A stretch of DNA of 64,000 nucleotides from Conus ventricosus (lineage: Eukaryota; Mollusca; Gastropoda; Neogastropoda; Conidae), in contig CM031622.1 of the NCBI GenBank assembly GCA_018398815.1, forward strand, positions 16,266,104 through 16,330,103, written 5' to 3'. Every line of letters starts with the position of its first letter. Position 1 is the stretch's first letter. The notes below the pieces were generated by a model that saw only the letters and a list, made by a program, of their open reading frames with translations, was not told where the DNA came from and made no database searches. Made by a program: the position numbers and the translations under genes. This document shows, piece after piece, positions 22,570 through 35,546 of this stretch.

Positions 22570-24734
22570 TTCCCTTTGATTTGATAAATTTACTGAAAAC
22601 ATGCACAATCCCCCACACACACAAACACAACACACACACCCCAACACACACACACACACCAAAACACACAACAACCCTTGCCACACCCCACCAAACCACC
22701 CCCCCCCTCCCCCACCAGCGGATTGAGAGCACTAAAAAACCCAGGGGAGAGAGATGAGAGGTTTTTAAAGGAGGTTCCTTTTGCTTTTTTTGAATTTGTG
22801 TTTTTGCCCAGGGCGTCACTTTTGTTTGTGGGCTTGCTGCCAGGGGAAGGGGAAACGGCTTCCCTGTGTTTCAGGTCCCCCCATTTCATGGGCAGCTGGC
22901 AAGCTTTTGTAAAATTTGGGTGTGTTTTTGTTATTTTATCAGGGGGCCCTCAAGTGGTTTGGGAAAATGTTTGGCTGTTTTCAGATGGGGATGAAATTAG
23001 TGAAAATGTCAATGCTTAGTCTAAAAGGGGGACTAAACTAATTCCGATAGACTAAAAGGGTAAAAATGCTTAGTCTAAAAGACAAAAATAATTAAAACTA
23101 ATTTTCCAGTCATTTAGCTTTTTCTTTTGTGTTTTTATTTTTTGTGACTGTTTTTATACAATTTGTATGCTTACAGCTTTGTTTTTTTTGGGGTAAATGT
23201 TTTAAAAAACCCCTAAATTTTTTTTACCACGTAAAATTGAAGTAATATCTTTAAAAAAAAAGACCTTTTTAAAACTGGTTCTTTAATGTCAAGAGTGGTT
23301 GTTTTTTTTTGGAGGGAAAGAAAATTTTCAGTAAAAATGTTCCAAAAAAAGCCAAGCCTTTAACCCCTTTACTGCCAAGTATTTTGAAATTTAAAAAATT
23401 CTGTATCCCGGGGGGGAAAAATTTGCTTTTTTTTGTTATGCATTTGTTTCAGGCCCGTCAAATTTGACTTGTTATTTTGATTTTGTATTTCAGAAATTGA
23501 CATTTTTTAAAAAAATTTTCCCCAAAAAAAATAAAGTTTGGCGAGTTTTCAAAAACAAAATGCGAAAATTTAAAATGAGTCAAACACTGAAAAAGTGGTT
23601 TCCCTTTTTATTAACTTCAGCCAAAACACTTGACAGTCATAAAAATTTCCCAAAGGGGAATTTCTTGTCTTGGGTTAATTGCCTTTAATTGGGGGGGTAC
23701 TTTTTTTTAGGAAAAAAGGGGCATAATCATGCTTTTCCGGTTTGTTCACTAACATCTCCCTTTTCTCACCCTTTTATTGAGTTTTTTGTTGATTTTTGTG
23801 GATTTTTTCCTTTTTTCCCTTTTTCTACAATTTAACATCATTCAAACTTTTTTTTTGTTTTCCTTTTTTTTGGGTGGGTAAATAAGGGAGGGGTTCCCAC
23901 CCCTTTTAACACATGAAAAAACAGTTTTGTTTTTTTTTTTCCCCGTTTGAGAGTTTTACAACAATTCACCCCCATAAAAGCCCATAAACAAGAAAAAATC
24001 CCCTTTTGGTTTTGCTCAACAACATTAATAAAAACCCCTGGGATTCATAGGGTGTCAATAAAGGTTCTGTGAAACAATCTGTATTTTTCTGGGGGTAGCC
24101 CAATTCTACTAGAAAGGGGTTTAATTTTACAAAGTAAAAGAAAGCCCCCTTTCAACATTTTTGGGTTTCATTTTTTGTTGCTGAGCCCAAAAGCTTCGTT
24201 TTCGTTGCCCAAATTTTTCCCTCTTTGAGCCATGGGGATGTCACGATGACGTTTTTTCTTTTTCCCCGGGCCCAGGAGGGAGGTTTTCGCGAAGCCTTTT
24301 TTTAAAATGTCTCTAAAAGGGGGTGGTTAACGAAACCCTTTTGTCGCAAAAGCGGAAAAAACCCATAGCAGAGGAGAAAGATGGAACGGATACAATTTTT
24401 GGGGTTTTTTTGTTGTTTTTTTTGGGGACTTGTGTCTGTGAAATTCCCAGTGCGCGTGCGGGGATGCAAATTTTTTTAAAATTTTAATATTTTGTTGTTT
24501 TTTTTATGGTGTAGGGAAACCCTTAATTTTAGCCTGGGACTTTTTAAAAAATTTGTTGAAGGGGTCCTTTGGGAGGGAAAAAGATTTTCCCCCGCTGAAC
24601 CCCGGGTTTCCCACACTAATAACATATGTTTAAAAAGTTTTTTTTTGGGGTTTTCAGTTACCCCCAAGGGGGGGTGGGAAAGGGGAAAGAGGGGGGGGGG
24701 GGGGGTGAAACATCAAAAATTTAAAAGGGTTTTT

Positions 24735-26055
24735 TCAAAAAAACCCCCCCCCAAAAAGAAAAGGGAAGGCCCGCTTCCTATTTCGGGGGTTTTTGTTACT
24801 GACAGGGGGATTCCGTTACAGGGTTTGGACAGAGGCAGGTTTCGGGTTTCCCTGGTCGGGTTGGAAGGGACGGGGCGGAAAAAAACCCCTTTCGCTCTGC
24901 CCCCTTTTTGCTACCCAAAAAGGGCTTTAAAGGTTTTTGCGGTGACCCTCGGTCCAAAAAGGGGGGGGTTGGGAATGGTTTTTTCTTTTTCCCAAGGTAG
25001 ATCAAAAAAAACAATTAAACAGTTTGATGAGGGAACAAAACTTGGGGGACAGGGAGATCAATTTGACTCCCAAAAAAGGGTTAAATTTCGTCGAAAGGTG
25101 TAAATTTTGCGGCCGCGATTTATCGGTGTCTCTGAGGAAAGAGTTCAAAAGGGAGTGGCGCCCCGGGTTTGTAGGGAGGTGCCCCGGGTGCAGAAAAGAA
25201 AGGTGCAGAGAGAGGGGCCCACCAACCCCCTCTTTCTGCCCATTCGAAACCCCGTGTGCCCCCCGGGTTTCATCCAAAGTTGGTTACCTGAATGTTCGTG
25301 TTCGCTTTTATGTGCCGTCCTTTGGGTGTTTCAGATGCAGGGTTTTGGGCCCTGCAGAGCCGTGTTCTGGGAGAGGTGTGCGGTGTTTGCTGCAGGCGCC
25401 CCATGAGGGGCCCGGTGTAAAGTTTGGGGACATTGTGAAAACTGCGGTGGCGCCATCCCCCCTTTTAAAAAGAAACTGTCCTTTTTGGATTAAAGAATCC
25501 GAAATCCAAAAAATAAAAACTGAAAAAAAAATTTTCCTTTTTGGGCCCCGAAAAAGGGGTGTGGGCGTCAGACGCCGACGCCTTTTCCTATGCTTCGGCC
25601 GTAAAGAAAGTTCCACATTTTCCTACTCGGTCAGTCTGCTGCCGGGAGATGAATTATGTTTTCAAAGACTTTAAAAGGTAAAATTGTAAACCCTGGGGGT
25701 TGCAGGCCCAACCCCCTCCCAACCAAAGTGTTTGCCCCAAAAAGTGGGGGGAAAAAAATCCCCCCACCCTCGGTTGCCAAGCAGTTAAAACACTGCTGCT
25801 GGGCCAGTTTAAAAAAACCCAGCCCCCCTCCCTCGAACCCCTTTGGTCCGTGCCCGTGCGGGCTTTGGATTTCAACCAGGGGTGGGGGAGGGTTTGGAGT
25901 TGGGGGGGGAAGACCCCTTTCCACCTTTCCCCAAAATCCAGACCTTCTTCACCTTTTGGAAAACCCTGCAGCAGGTCTGAAGCCCAACAAAGTCCAGTGA
26001 AATTAAGCAAAAAAATTTTCCCCTTTAGAAGCTTTTTGTTGATGAGGGGGTGACC
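24735..26055 (+). pseudogene. LINE ORF1 (zinc-knuckle protein), copy A
   Basis: Degraded counterpart of 40,334-41,641. A CFRCRV-like knuckle survives in a shifted frame at about 25,326-25,395. A basic IKTEKKI stretch and the Ala-Ser-Tyr-rich region remain near 25,520-25,600. The ATG seen in copies B and C is lost. Many one-base shifts are visible. No intact frame exceeds about 216 codons and those mix true and shifted segments. Confidence 0.6.
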
Positions 26056-26087
26056 TGATCTCTTTCCTTTTTCCCCCTTGCCCTTTG

Positions 26088-27364
26088 GATGTACAGTTTC
26101 CTTTGGGAATATCCGTGGTCAAAATTCCAAACTTCGGGAGTTTGCAGCTTCTGTGTCATCAAAAAACCCTTTCCGTCTTGGTCTTCGGGAAAAACTAAAA
26201 TTTAAAAGGCCGGGAGACCTTCATTTTTTTGGGCTTTAATATTCTTTAAAAACCCTGCCACAACCACCCCTTTGGGGGGACTGTGGGCGGGTTTTTCCCC
26301 CTTCTCCTACACCAAAACTTGCTGTATAGCCCTGTTCCCTGTTTTCCCCCTTTTAAAGTTTGTGTGGGGTCACCTTCCCACAGACTGTGACAATCTGTTC
26401 CCTTTATCAACCCCCTTCAGTCCCGGTTTGTCTTTCAGGACCTTGTCAGTTGATAAGAAACTTCCCCGTTTTTTTTTGCTGTTGGGTGCTTTAAGGTTTA
26501 CAATCCTCTTTGGGGTAGTGTAAATACGTCCTTCCCGAGGTCTGCTAATTTAGGTTTTCCCTTTTGGTTTGGTTTTTTGTTGTCTGAACGAAAGGGGTCC
26601 CGCAAAATTACCTCCATTCTTCCCCAGGTTACTTTTGTGTTTGATTTGTTTGGTTTGTGACCCCCCGCTTTGGGCCGGGGGCTATGAGTGGTCTGGGGCC
26701 AAAGCGATCTGCACGGAAAAATGACCCTTTCCTGTTTCTACAAAACCCGTCATAATGTCAGGCTTTTGTCTCTAAATCTAAATTTTTAAGAAAACAAACC
26801 CGGGATCTATTTTAAGCCCTATTTCTAAGGATAAAGGAAATTTCCCGGACACTGATTTTTTAAAAGTCCCGGGGGGCCCCCGCGAATCACTGACAAAACT
26901 GTGATAAGTTTGCTAAAGCTTGTTTTCCCGTGTTTCCGTAAACTTCAAATGCCAAAAAAACCCCCGGTTTTGATTCAGACTGCCCCAAAAAATTTCCAAA
27001 GGCCGGGGAAAAGGGCTAAAACGTCAGGTTAAAAACGACCTTCGGGTCCCAACGATCGAGCCTCAGAAAACCGTTTCAAAAACGAGACACACTTTTAAAA
27101 ACAGTAAACGTCGGTCCTTTGGGAAGCTTCTGCTCCCGGCTGCATTTGAAAACTTCCAAGAAAAAAAATGTGGGGAAAATCATTAAGAAAATTAAAGGGA
27201 AAAAACACCCGTTCCCCCTGTGAACCCCTCTCAAAGGGTTTTTAGATTCTTTTTTTTTAAGGAAAAAGAAAGCGTTGCAAACTGTGGCTTCAACCCTTGA
27301 AAAAAAATTTTTCCCCTTCTAACAAATCAGCCACTTTTTTCAAAAATAAAGCCCTTAAGAAAAA
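26088..27364 (+). pseudogene. LINE ORF2 5' part (APE endonuclease and linker), copy A
   Basis: Counterpart of 41,668-42,921. Recognisable pieces are the opening 'ggaatatccgtggtc' (HWNIRG-like, 26,107) and a linker ending 'aaaaataaagcccttaag'. The catalytic blocks are scrambled by homopolymer changes. The frame is cut by the Penelope-like insertion at the same site as in copy B. Confidence 0.6.
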
Positions 27365-30300
27365 CAAGGAAAGAAACCAAAGTTGTTGCAGGATTTTGTT
27401 GCCCAAAAAGGAAAAAAAAAATAAAAGGGTTTTTAAAAACCTTTTGGGGGTTTGTTGAATCCCCAAATTTTGTGAGAAGATGACGTTTCCCAAACCATAG
27501 GCCCGGTTTTCAAAATGAAAAGAAGAGGGGCGTGTAGACAGGAAAGCCCATGTGAGAAATTGGGGGGAACCCTTTTTATTTAAAAGGGTTAAGGTTTGGG
27601 CCCGAATAAAAAACATGTTTTGTTCAGGTTTATTGGGGCTTTACACTGACACCTGAGTTCCCCCCAAAGGGCACCAACCACCCTGCCCCCCCCCCCCTTT
27701 TTCTTTCCCCCCCCCCTTTTTTTACAACCCCCCCCAAAAAGGGGCCCCCTAACAACAGAAACCCCCCCCACCCCCCGGAAAACCCCAAAAAAAGGGGGGA
27801 AATTTAATTTGGAAATTTTCACTTTTTAGCCCACGAAAGGGAAAAAAAAAAACAGAGGCTAAAGGGAAAGGGCGGACGGAGTTTTGGGAGGAAAAGGGGC
27901 CCCGGTCAGCTTGGGCGTCAGTGACTTGATGTTCATCCCCGGTGGCTTGGGGGGTGCCCAACGGCTGATGACAAGGTTCTCCCTGGGGCTTTCTGTACAC
28001 ACGGTCTTTTGGGGGGTTTTGCCCCCTTTTGGTTTCTTCGCATGGGCGTAGCTGTGATGTGGACCAACAAAATGTTGGCCCATGGGTTGTTTTTAGCCAG
28101 CTTCATCGGGCCTCAGGTTTTTCTCTGAAAAGGGGGGGTCGGGGCCCAAAGAGCGGTAGGTTTCCCCCAATAAGCAGCTTGGAAACAGAGGGTTCAGGTC
28201 AAAATGTAACTAAGTCCCCAGAAAGGGGAGTTTAAAAATGGCCCACATTTAATGTGCCCGTGGGTCCCCCGACGTAGCTGAAATTTTCTTTGAATGGGAC
28301 GTCTTGAATTTTTTTTTTCCCCCCAAGGTCTGCACCCCGGTGGGTTGCTGGGTGGACTGCGGTCTAAGCTTGGACCCCCACAAACATGGGCACGCAGGGG
28401 TTTTGTCCCCCTGAAAGCAAACAGGGGGGGGCTGGAAAAGGGTTTGTTTTTAGGGGCTGGGTCTTGTTGGGGGACTAAAATTTTTTACGTTGGATTTTTG
28501 CTGAATGGTAGGTTTTTTGAGGATTTGGGATTTTGGGTGATCCACAGCGCGATCCTTTCCTCTCCCCTTGCTTTTGGTCCCCTGGGCTTCTGTGCGGCTG
28601 GTTTGAGCAGCACGCTCAAGTGGGTGTTGCAAATTTTTCCCTTGGGGGACTGGCGGGCTTTGGGGAAGGTGGCTTCCTCTGGCCCCTTTTTCAAAAACCC
28701 GCTCTCTACGGGAAATGCCCCCTGAGCCTTTGGAACTGGGAATGTGGTTTAAAGGGTTCCCGGGGGAGGGGTGGGTGGTGGAGTTGTTTCAGGAGAAAAT
28801 GCATGTGGTCAGTGGGGTTGTAGAAGACGGTGGTGGAGAGTTTGGTACAGGTCTGGGGGACAAAAGATGGAAAGGGGCCAGGAAAGGGGGGATAGATTTG
28901 GATGTTTTTTTGTGGGGTTATCGGAGGGAAAGGGGGGAAGTTAGACTTTTGGGGGTTTGGGTGAAGGGTTTTTTCGTCTTCCTTGGTCCCCCCCCACACC
29001 CGGCGTGGGGGAAAAATTTTCCGTTTGAACAGTGCCGGTTGTGTTTTCCGGGGTAACGGTGAGGGGGTTTTCCCAACGAAGCCTACCCAAACAAGATTTC
29101 AAAGTGGGTCCCAACTTTGTGCCCATGGCGCCCCCCTTTTTCTGTAGGGGGTGGCGGTCCTCGAAGGGAAACGTGTTTGGGAAAAGGCCAGTTTGCTTGG
29201 CGGAGGATGGTAGGGATGTTTAGGTGTTTGTTTTAAATCTTTCCAAGGGTTTTGTTTCAAACCCTGCAAAACCGTCACTTTGGGGGGTTTTTTGTGTTTA
29301 AAGGGGCACAATTTTTCCCTCGGGGGAAGTGTGTCTCTCCCCGCTGTCTTTGGGGAAAAAAAAAAAGAAAAACCCCCTTTTCGTTTTCAGGGTGTCGTTG
29401 GGGTCCCTTTTTTTTTCGTGGGGAGAGGGGGCACTAGGGGGTTGGAGAAAACTTTTTCCGGGGCAACAGAAAAAGGTTTACTGTGGGGGCAAGGGGCTTG
29501 CGAAAAAATGGGAGTCCCCGGAGTGTAAAAATTTTGGGAAAATTTGGGGAAAAAGGTAGAAAATTTGGTTTTTTGGGTTTTCCTTTTTGATGGCAATTTT
29601 AAAAAATTCGTTGGAAAATGTCCTTTGGGTTTTGGCCGATTTTTTTGTTTTTCGGTTTAGTTTTGTTTTCGACTTGATTGTAGTTTTTAAACTCTCTGTA
29701 GGAGTCCCTGGGCAACCCCCTTTTTTCTCCTCGTCCTCCACCCTGAGATCTCTTCGCCCTTTTCTGTTTTGGCCCCCCCTTGTCAGTGGTTTTTAGGGCA
29801 ATTTTTGGGCCCCTTTTCGATTTTTTCAAGGGTTCAAGGTTTTGCAGTTGAGAGGTTGGGTGTCTGAGTGGGGGGTTGCCTTTAGCAAAATGTTTTTTGA
29901 AAGGGGGCTATGTAGTGTCCAGAGCTGGGGAAAATTTCCCCCGGACTTGGTGGGCCAGGTTTTTGGTTGTCGGGGAAAAGTTTTTGGGCCCAAGGGGTCG
30001 TGAGGGTGGCCGGGTGCTGGGAGGATGTGTTTGAAAAATGGGCAGTAGGGCGGGGTCTGCCCGGAAAAAAACCGTTGGCCCCAGAAAAACAGAAAATGCA
30101 TTCGGTTCGCTGGGGTTGCAGGGGGACAAAATTCAAGCCCCTTTGACAGAACGCGGCGTTGGTCATCAGGTAGGTTTAAGTCGGTGGTATAGTCACAAAC
30201 CCGGTTTGGGGGCAGGTTGGAGTAAGGGGGGGGTTGGATGATTTGGGAGGGGTTTTATGCGTTTAGACTGTGGGGGTTTTCCCTTTTCGGGTTTTTTAGT

Positions 30301-31124
30301 TTTTTTCATAGCTGTGTGTAGTTCCCCTGTTGGCTTTTTTTATTTTTAACAGTGCCAAAAAGGATTTTTGATGTTTGGTAAACCCTGAGGGGGGCGGGGC
30401 TGTGATCTCATGTGGCTTATTGGGAAGACGCCCTGTTGAAACACTGTGTGTAGGTCGGTTTGTTTTTTGACATTTGCTTCTTTGAAGGTGGTGGGTGATC
30501 CTTTGGCGGGGCAGTCGCCTATGATTTATCCTGGGGATTGGGCTTTTTTAAAAAGGAAACCCCTTTGGGAAAAAAATCCCGTTGTTTGAGGTGCGTTTGG
30601 AAAGGGCAATGTGGTTGGGGAAAAACCCTGTTTTTGGTGAGGGTAAACTTGAGGTATTCCACACCGAAAACTTGGGGAAATTTCGGAGAGTCCTTAGTTT
30701 GGCAAAACAGTGCCGAAGAAAATGAAGAGGAAGAAGGCTTTATAAAAGAGGTTTGGGAAAAAGGTAAGGGTTGGGTCCAGTTTAAGGTAGCAGGAAAACC
30801 CCCAAAAAAAAAAAAAGTTGACTGCAGGTTCGTTGCAAAAAGAAAAAATTTTTAAAATTTTTAAAAACCTTTTGGTGGGGGTTGAATCATTAGTGAGAAG
30901 GGCTGACGTTTTAAACCCTAGGCCGTTTTCAAAGTGAAAAGAAGGGGACAGTGTAGCAGGAAAAACCCATGTGGTTTTTGGGGGAGAACATTTCATTTTT
31001 AAAGATTAAGTTGGGCCAGAATAAAGTCATGATCACTTTTTCAGGTGTATTGAGCCCACAGAAAACCACTGCAGTTCCACAAAGACACCCAAAAACCACG
31101 CCCCCCCCCCCCCCCCTTTCTTCT

Positions 31125-31167
<43 letters not shown>

Positions 31168-34100
31168 ACCCCCCCCCCCCCCCCCCCCTTTTTTACAACC
31201 CCACAAAGCCCAAAAACACCCCACAGCACCACCACCACCCCGCACCCCACAAAAGGAGGGGAAATTTAAAGGAAAAAATTCCTATTTAGGCCTAATGAAG
31301 AAAAAAAACAGAGGCTAAAGGAAAAGGGCCGGGGCAGAGGGGATTAAGGCGAAAGGGCCCCGGTCAGGGTAGCTTTAGTTTTACTTGATGTTTATTTCCC
31401 TCTGGCTGTGTGGGCCCAGGGCTTTATGCAAGGTTTTTCCCTGTGCTTTCTGTCACACGGTTCTAGGGGGGTTTGGGCCCCCGGGTGCTATCTTGCATTG
31501 GGCTGTAGCTGTGAGTGGCCAAAAAAATTGGGTTTGGCCCATGGGTTGTTGTAGCCCCGCTTCATCGACCTCAGGTGCTTTGAAAAGCGGTCGGCCAATG
31601 GCGGTTTGGTCTCCCCAATTTTACAGCTTGGGCAGAGGGGTTTAAAGGGCAAGATGTACACTTAAATCCCCAAAACTGGCAAATTTAAAAATGGGCCCCA
31701 CAGTGAATGTGGGCCCGGGGGTCCCCCGACGGGAAACTGAATGTTAAGAATGGGCCGTCTTGCCCTTTTTTTTTTTTTTTTTTTTCCCCCTCCCTTTTTT
31801 GTGGTGCAGGGTGGTGGTGGTGTCTGTGGGGTGTTGGGGGTTTGTGGGGGTTGTTAAAAAGGGGGGGGGGGGGGGGGGAAAAAAAAGGGGGGGGGGGGGG
31901 GGGGGGGGGTTGTGTTGGTTTTCTTTGGGTGAATGCGTTTTGGGGGGGGGTGGCCAATACACTGAACAGTGATCGGGGGACTTTTTTCTGGTCAATTAAA
32001 ATTTAAAAGTTTTGTTCTCCCAAAATTTTCCATAGGCTTTCCTGTCTACACTGTCCTCTTCTTTTCCTTTGGGCAACGGGGCCCATGCTTGAGGCGGCAG
32101 TCTTCTAACCCAAATGGATTAAATACCACCAAAAGGTTTTTTTTAAACTTTTTTATTTTTTTTTTGGCAAAGAATTCCCGCGTTAAATTTTTTTTTCTTC
32201 CTTTTTTCACCTGTACTTGGATGCGACCCCCAAACCCCTTTTTTTCTTCCCAAATCTTTTATCATGCCTTTTCCTTTCGTCTTCTTCGGGACGGGTTTGG
32301 GGCCCAAAATTAAGGGCCTTCCCCGCAATTCCCCAAAGTGTCGGTTTTGGGTTCCTAAGTGTACAAATCTCCCAAGACCGGGTTTTCCAAAACCATTGTC
32401 TTTCTACGCAAATCCCAAAAAGGGTTTTTTCCCCTGGGTTTTAAATTTAAAAGCCCCATCCCCCGGGATTTTTCATTAGCGTTTGCTTTCAGCTTTTCCC
32501 GGTTTTCCCCCCCCGCTTTAGGAAAACTTAAAGTCTGAAAATTTTTCCTTTTACAAAAGGTGTCAACGGGCCGTCTTTCCGATAAACCCCTTTAGATCCG
32601 GGTCCGAAACCTCATGGATTACCAAACTTTTTGTTTAATTTTTTTGGCCCCTGTTCGGAAGCCAAAAGGGAAATTACACAAGCTATGAAAAAAACCAAAA
32701 CAAATGAAAAAGGAAAGCTTTTCCGTCTAAGCTGCTCCCAAAGCCCTTTCCCCTCATCCAACCGGCACCAGGGCTCCAAATTGACCCCAAACCCGGTTGT
32801 GGCTATACCACCCAGACTTTTTAAAACCCACCCGATGACAACGCCGGTTTGGGCGAGAGGCTTTGAAGTTTTTTCCCCTTTCAACCCACAGCGAAACCCA
32901 ATGCTTTTTCTGTTTCTGTGCCATCGGGTTTTTTTCGACTCCCTTTTAGCTGCCCTTTTTTTTAAACACATTTTCTCCAGCACCGGGCCCCCTTCACGAC
33001 GAAATTGGCAAAATGTTTCCTCGGGCAAACCCAAACACCTGGGGCACAAGTCCGGGGGGGAATTTCCAGCTCTGGAAATTTAAAAAAGCCCCTGCAAAAA
33101 AAAAGATTACTCCGCTGCAACCCCGGGGGCTTTAGGGCACTCCAAAATCTCAATGCAGAACTTGAAGATTGAAAGATCTGAAGGAAAAAGGGGGGGAAAG
33201 TTGTCATCCAAAAACCCGTGACAAGGGGGGGCCCTAACGTTGGCGGGGAGAAACTTATGGGGGGGAGGCGAGGAGCAATTGGGGGGGACAGGGGGGCTCC
33301 CACCCGGGATTAAAGAAATCTACAATCAAGTCTGGGCAAAACACTGATCCCAAAAACAATAAAATCGGCCATAGACCCGGAAATCTTCCAAAAGAAGCTT
33401 TTTAAAGGGCCCTCACAGTGAACCTTTAAAAAAAAACCCAAAATTCTACCCGTTACCCCCATTCACAAAATTGACACTCCCGGAGTCCCTGGGTTTTTGC
33501 ATGGCTTGCCCCAGTAAACATTTTTTGATTTTCCTGGACCCGGTTCTCCCAACCCCCATGGCCCCCTTCCCCCGTACGGGAAAAAAACCCCCAACGAAAT
33601 TGGGGACTGTTAGAGGGTTTTTCTTTCCCAAAAATGACAGCAGGGGGTGACAAAACTTCAGATGGATTTTTTTGTAAAAATTTCACGTATCCCCCTTTGT
33701 GAGGATTGGGAGGCGCCCGAAAACCCACTTGGGAAAAGTGACATTTTAAACACCTTCATTCCCCTTCCCAAACCTCCCCTTGCAGAAAATGGTTTTTCTC
33801 CCCGAACTCGTTTGCCTTCGAGGGGCCCAATACCTACGACCCGAGGGGGCGCCATGGGCCCCAAAAAATTTGGGGCCCGCTTTTATGCTTGTTTGTAGGC
33901 TTGTTGGAGGAGCAAGTCTTCCCCGGCCCTTTCACAGGGGAAAAAAACCGGCCTTTTTCAAACGGGTTTTATTGACGAAATTTCCCCTTTGGGGTGGCGG
34001 TGGGGGCCCAAAGGGGAAAACTTGTTAAATTTATCCAACACATGTCTTTAAATTCCACCCCGCCCCCCGATACACCACGAATTTATCCAAATCTATTCCT

Positions 34101-35546
34101 TCCCGGACCTTTCTTTTTGTCCACCCCCGACTGTTCCCAAAATCTCCCCCCGTCTTCTACAAGCCCCCGACTCCATGCATATTCCCGACAACTCAGCCCC
34201 CCCATCCTCCACCCGGAACAGTTTACCCATTTTTCGGGCCAAAGGTCAGGCGAATTTTTCAGTAGAGTGCAGGGTTTGGAATGAGGGTTTAGAGGTGTCC
34301 ACCTTTTTTCATTTGCCCGCAGTACCCGAGGATATTGTGCGACAGCCCTTTAGCGGTGCTCTACAGCCGCACAGAAACCCCGAGACAAAAGCAACGGGGA
34401 GGATGAGGGGTCGCGCTGTGGTAGTCATCCATTTCCATCCCCCACAAACCTTTAAGTTGCAGAAACCCCGTTTAAAACTTTTTTCTCCCCAAAAAAAGGG
34501 CCCCGCCCCAAACCCAAAACTTTTCCCAAACCCCCCTGTTTGCTTTTCAGAGGGCAAGAACCCGGGGTGAAAATTTCTTGTGAGGTCCAAAACTTTGACC
34601 CCAGGGCCCCCCAGTCAACCCCACCAGGGTGCAGACCTTGTGGGGGGCCCAAAAATTTCAAGACGGGCCCATTCCAAAATAAACTTCGCTACGTCGTGGG
34701 AACCCCCGGGGAAATTCACTGTGGGTTTTTTAAAAAACCCCGTCTAGGGGGATAGTGTACTTTTGACCTGCACCCCCTTTCTCCAAGTGTTTTATTGGGG
34801 GGGGACCTTCGCTCATTGGCCCACCCCTTTTCAGGCACCCGGGTCGATGAAACTGGGATTTAACAAAACCCCGTCGGGCCCAACCCTTTTGTTTGGGCCA
34901 CATCCAGCTACAGTCCCTGCGGAAAATTTGCAGCGTGTGGCAGAACCCCCGAGGAACCCTGTGTACGAAAGCACATGGGAAACCCTTTTCTTCTGCCCCC
35001 CTTGGGCCCCACCAGCCAGCGGGGTTTAACATCGGGGTCACTGAGGGCTAGCTAGCCAGGGCCCCTTTTGCCTAAATTTTCTCTGTCCTTTTCCTTTCCC
35101 TTTTGCCCCCTGTTTCTTTTTCCCTTTTAGTAGGGTTAATTTGGGAATATTTCCAGTTTTCCCTCCTTTTGTGTTGGGGGGAGGGTGGTGGGGGGTGTCT
35201 GTTTTGTGTTTTTTGGCTTTGTGGGGGTTGTTAAAAAAGGGGGGGGGGGGGGAGAAGAAAGGGGGGGGGGGGGGGGGGTGTGTGTTTTGGGGTTTTTTTT
35301 GTGAAAATGGGAGTGTGTTTGTGTGGTCAATAATCCTGAACAGTTTATTAGTGACTTTTTTTCTGGTCCAATTAATCATTAAATGAAAAGGGTTTTCACC
35401 CAATTTTTCACATAGGGTTTCCTGTTTTTACACTGTCCTCTTTTTCACTTTTACAACGGGCCCATGGCTTGAAACGGGCGTCTTCTCACTTTGGATTTAA
35501 CTTCCACCAAAAGGGTTTTTTTAAAATTTTTTTTTTTTCATTTTTC
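27365..35546. mobile_element. Inverted pair of Penelope-like elements, copy A
   Basis: Counterpart of 42,922-51,026 with the same order: 3' end on the minus strand at 27,365, second terminal copy at about 30,810, poly-T junction near 31,768, plus-strand terminal piece to about 32,190, and the plus-strand element to 35,546. A possible target duplication is the cccttaa(g/a)aaa at 27,353-27,364 and 35,547-35,560, blurred by A-run lengthening. Coding remnants on both strands, such as the GIY-YIG part near 34,745-35,030, are too degraded to translate through. Confidence 0.7.

Noticed and set aside
24492..25674. Two frames over 200 codons in unit A
   Set aside because: They cross shifted segments of LINE ORF1 and are not real continuous proteins; described as an ORF1 pseudogene.
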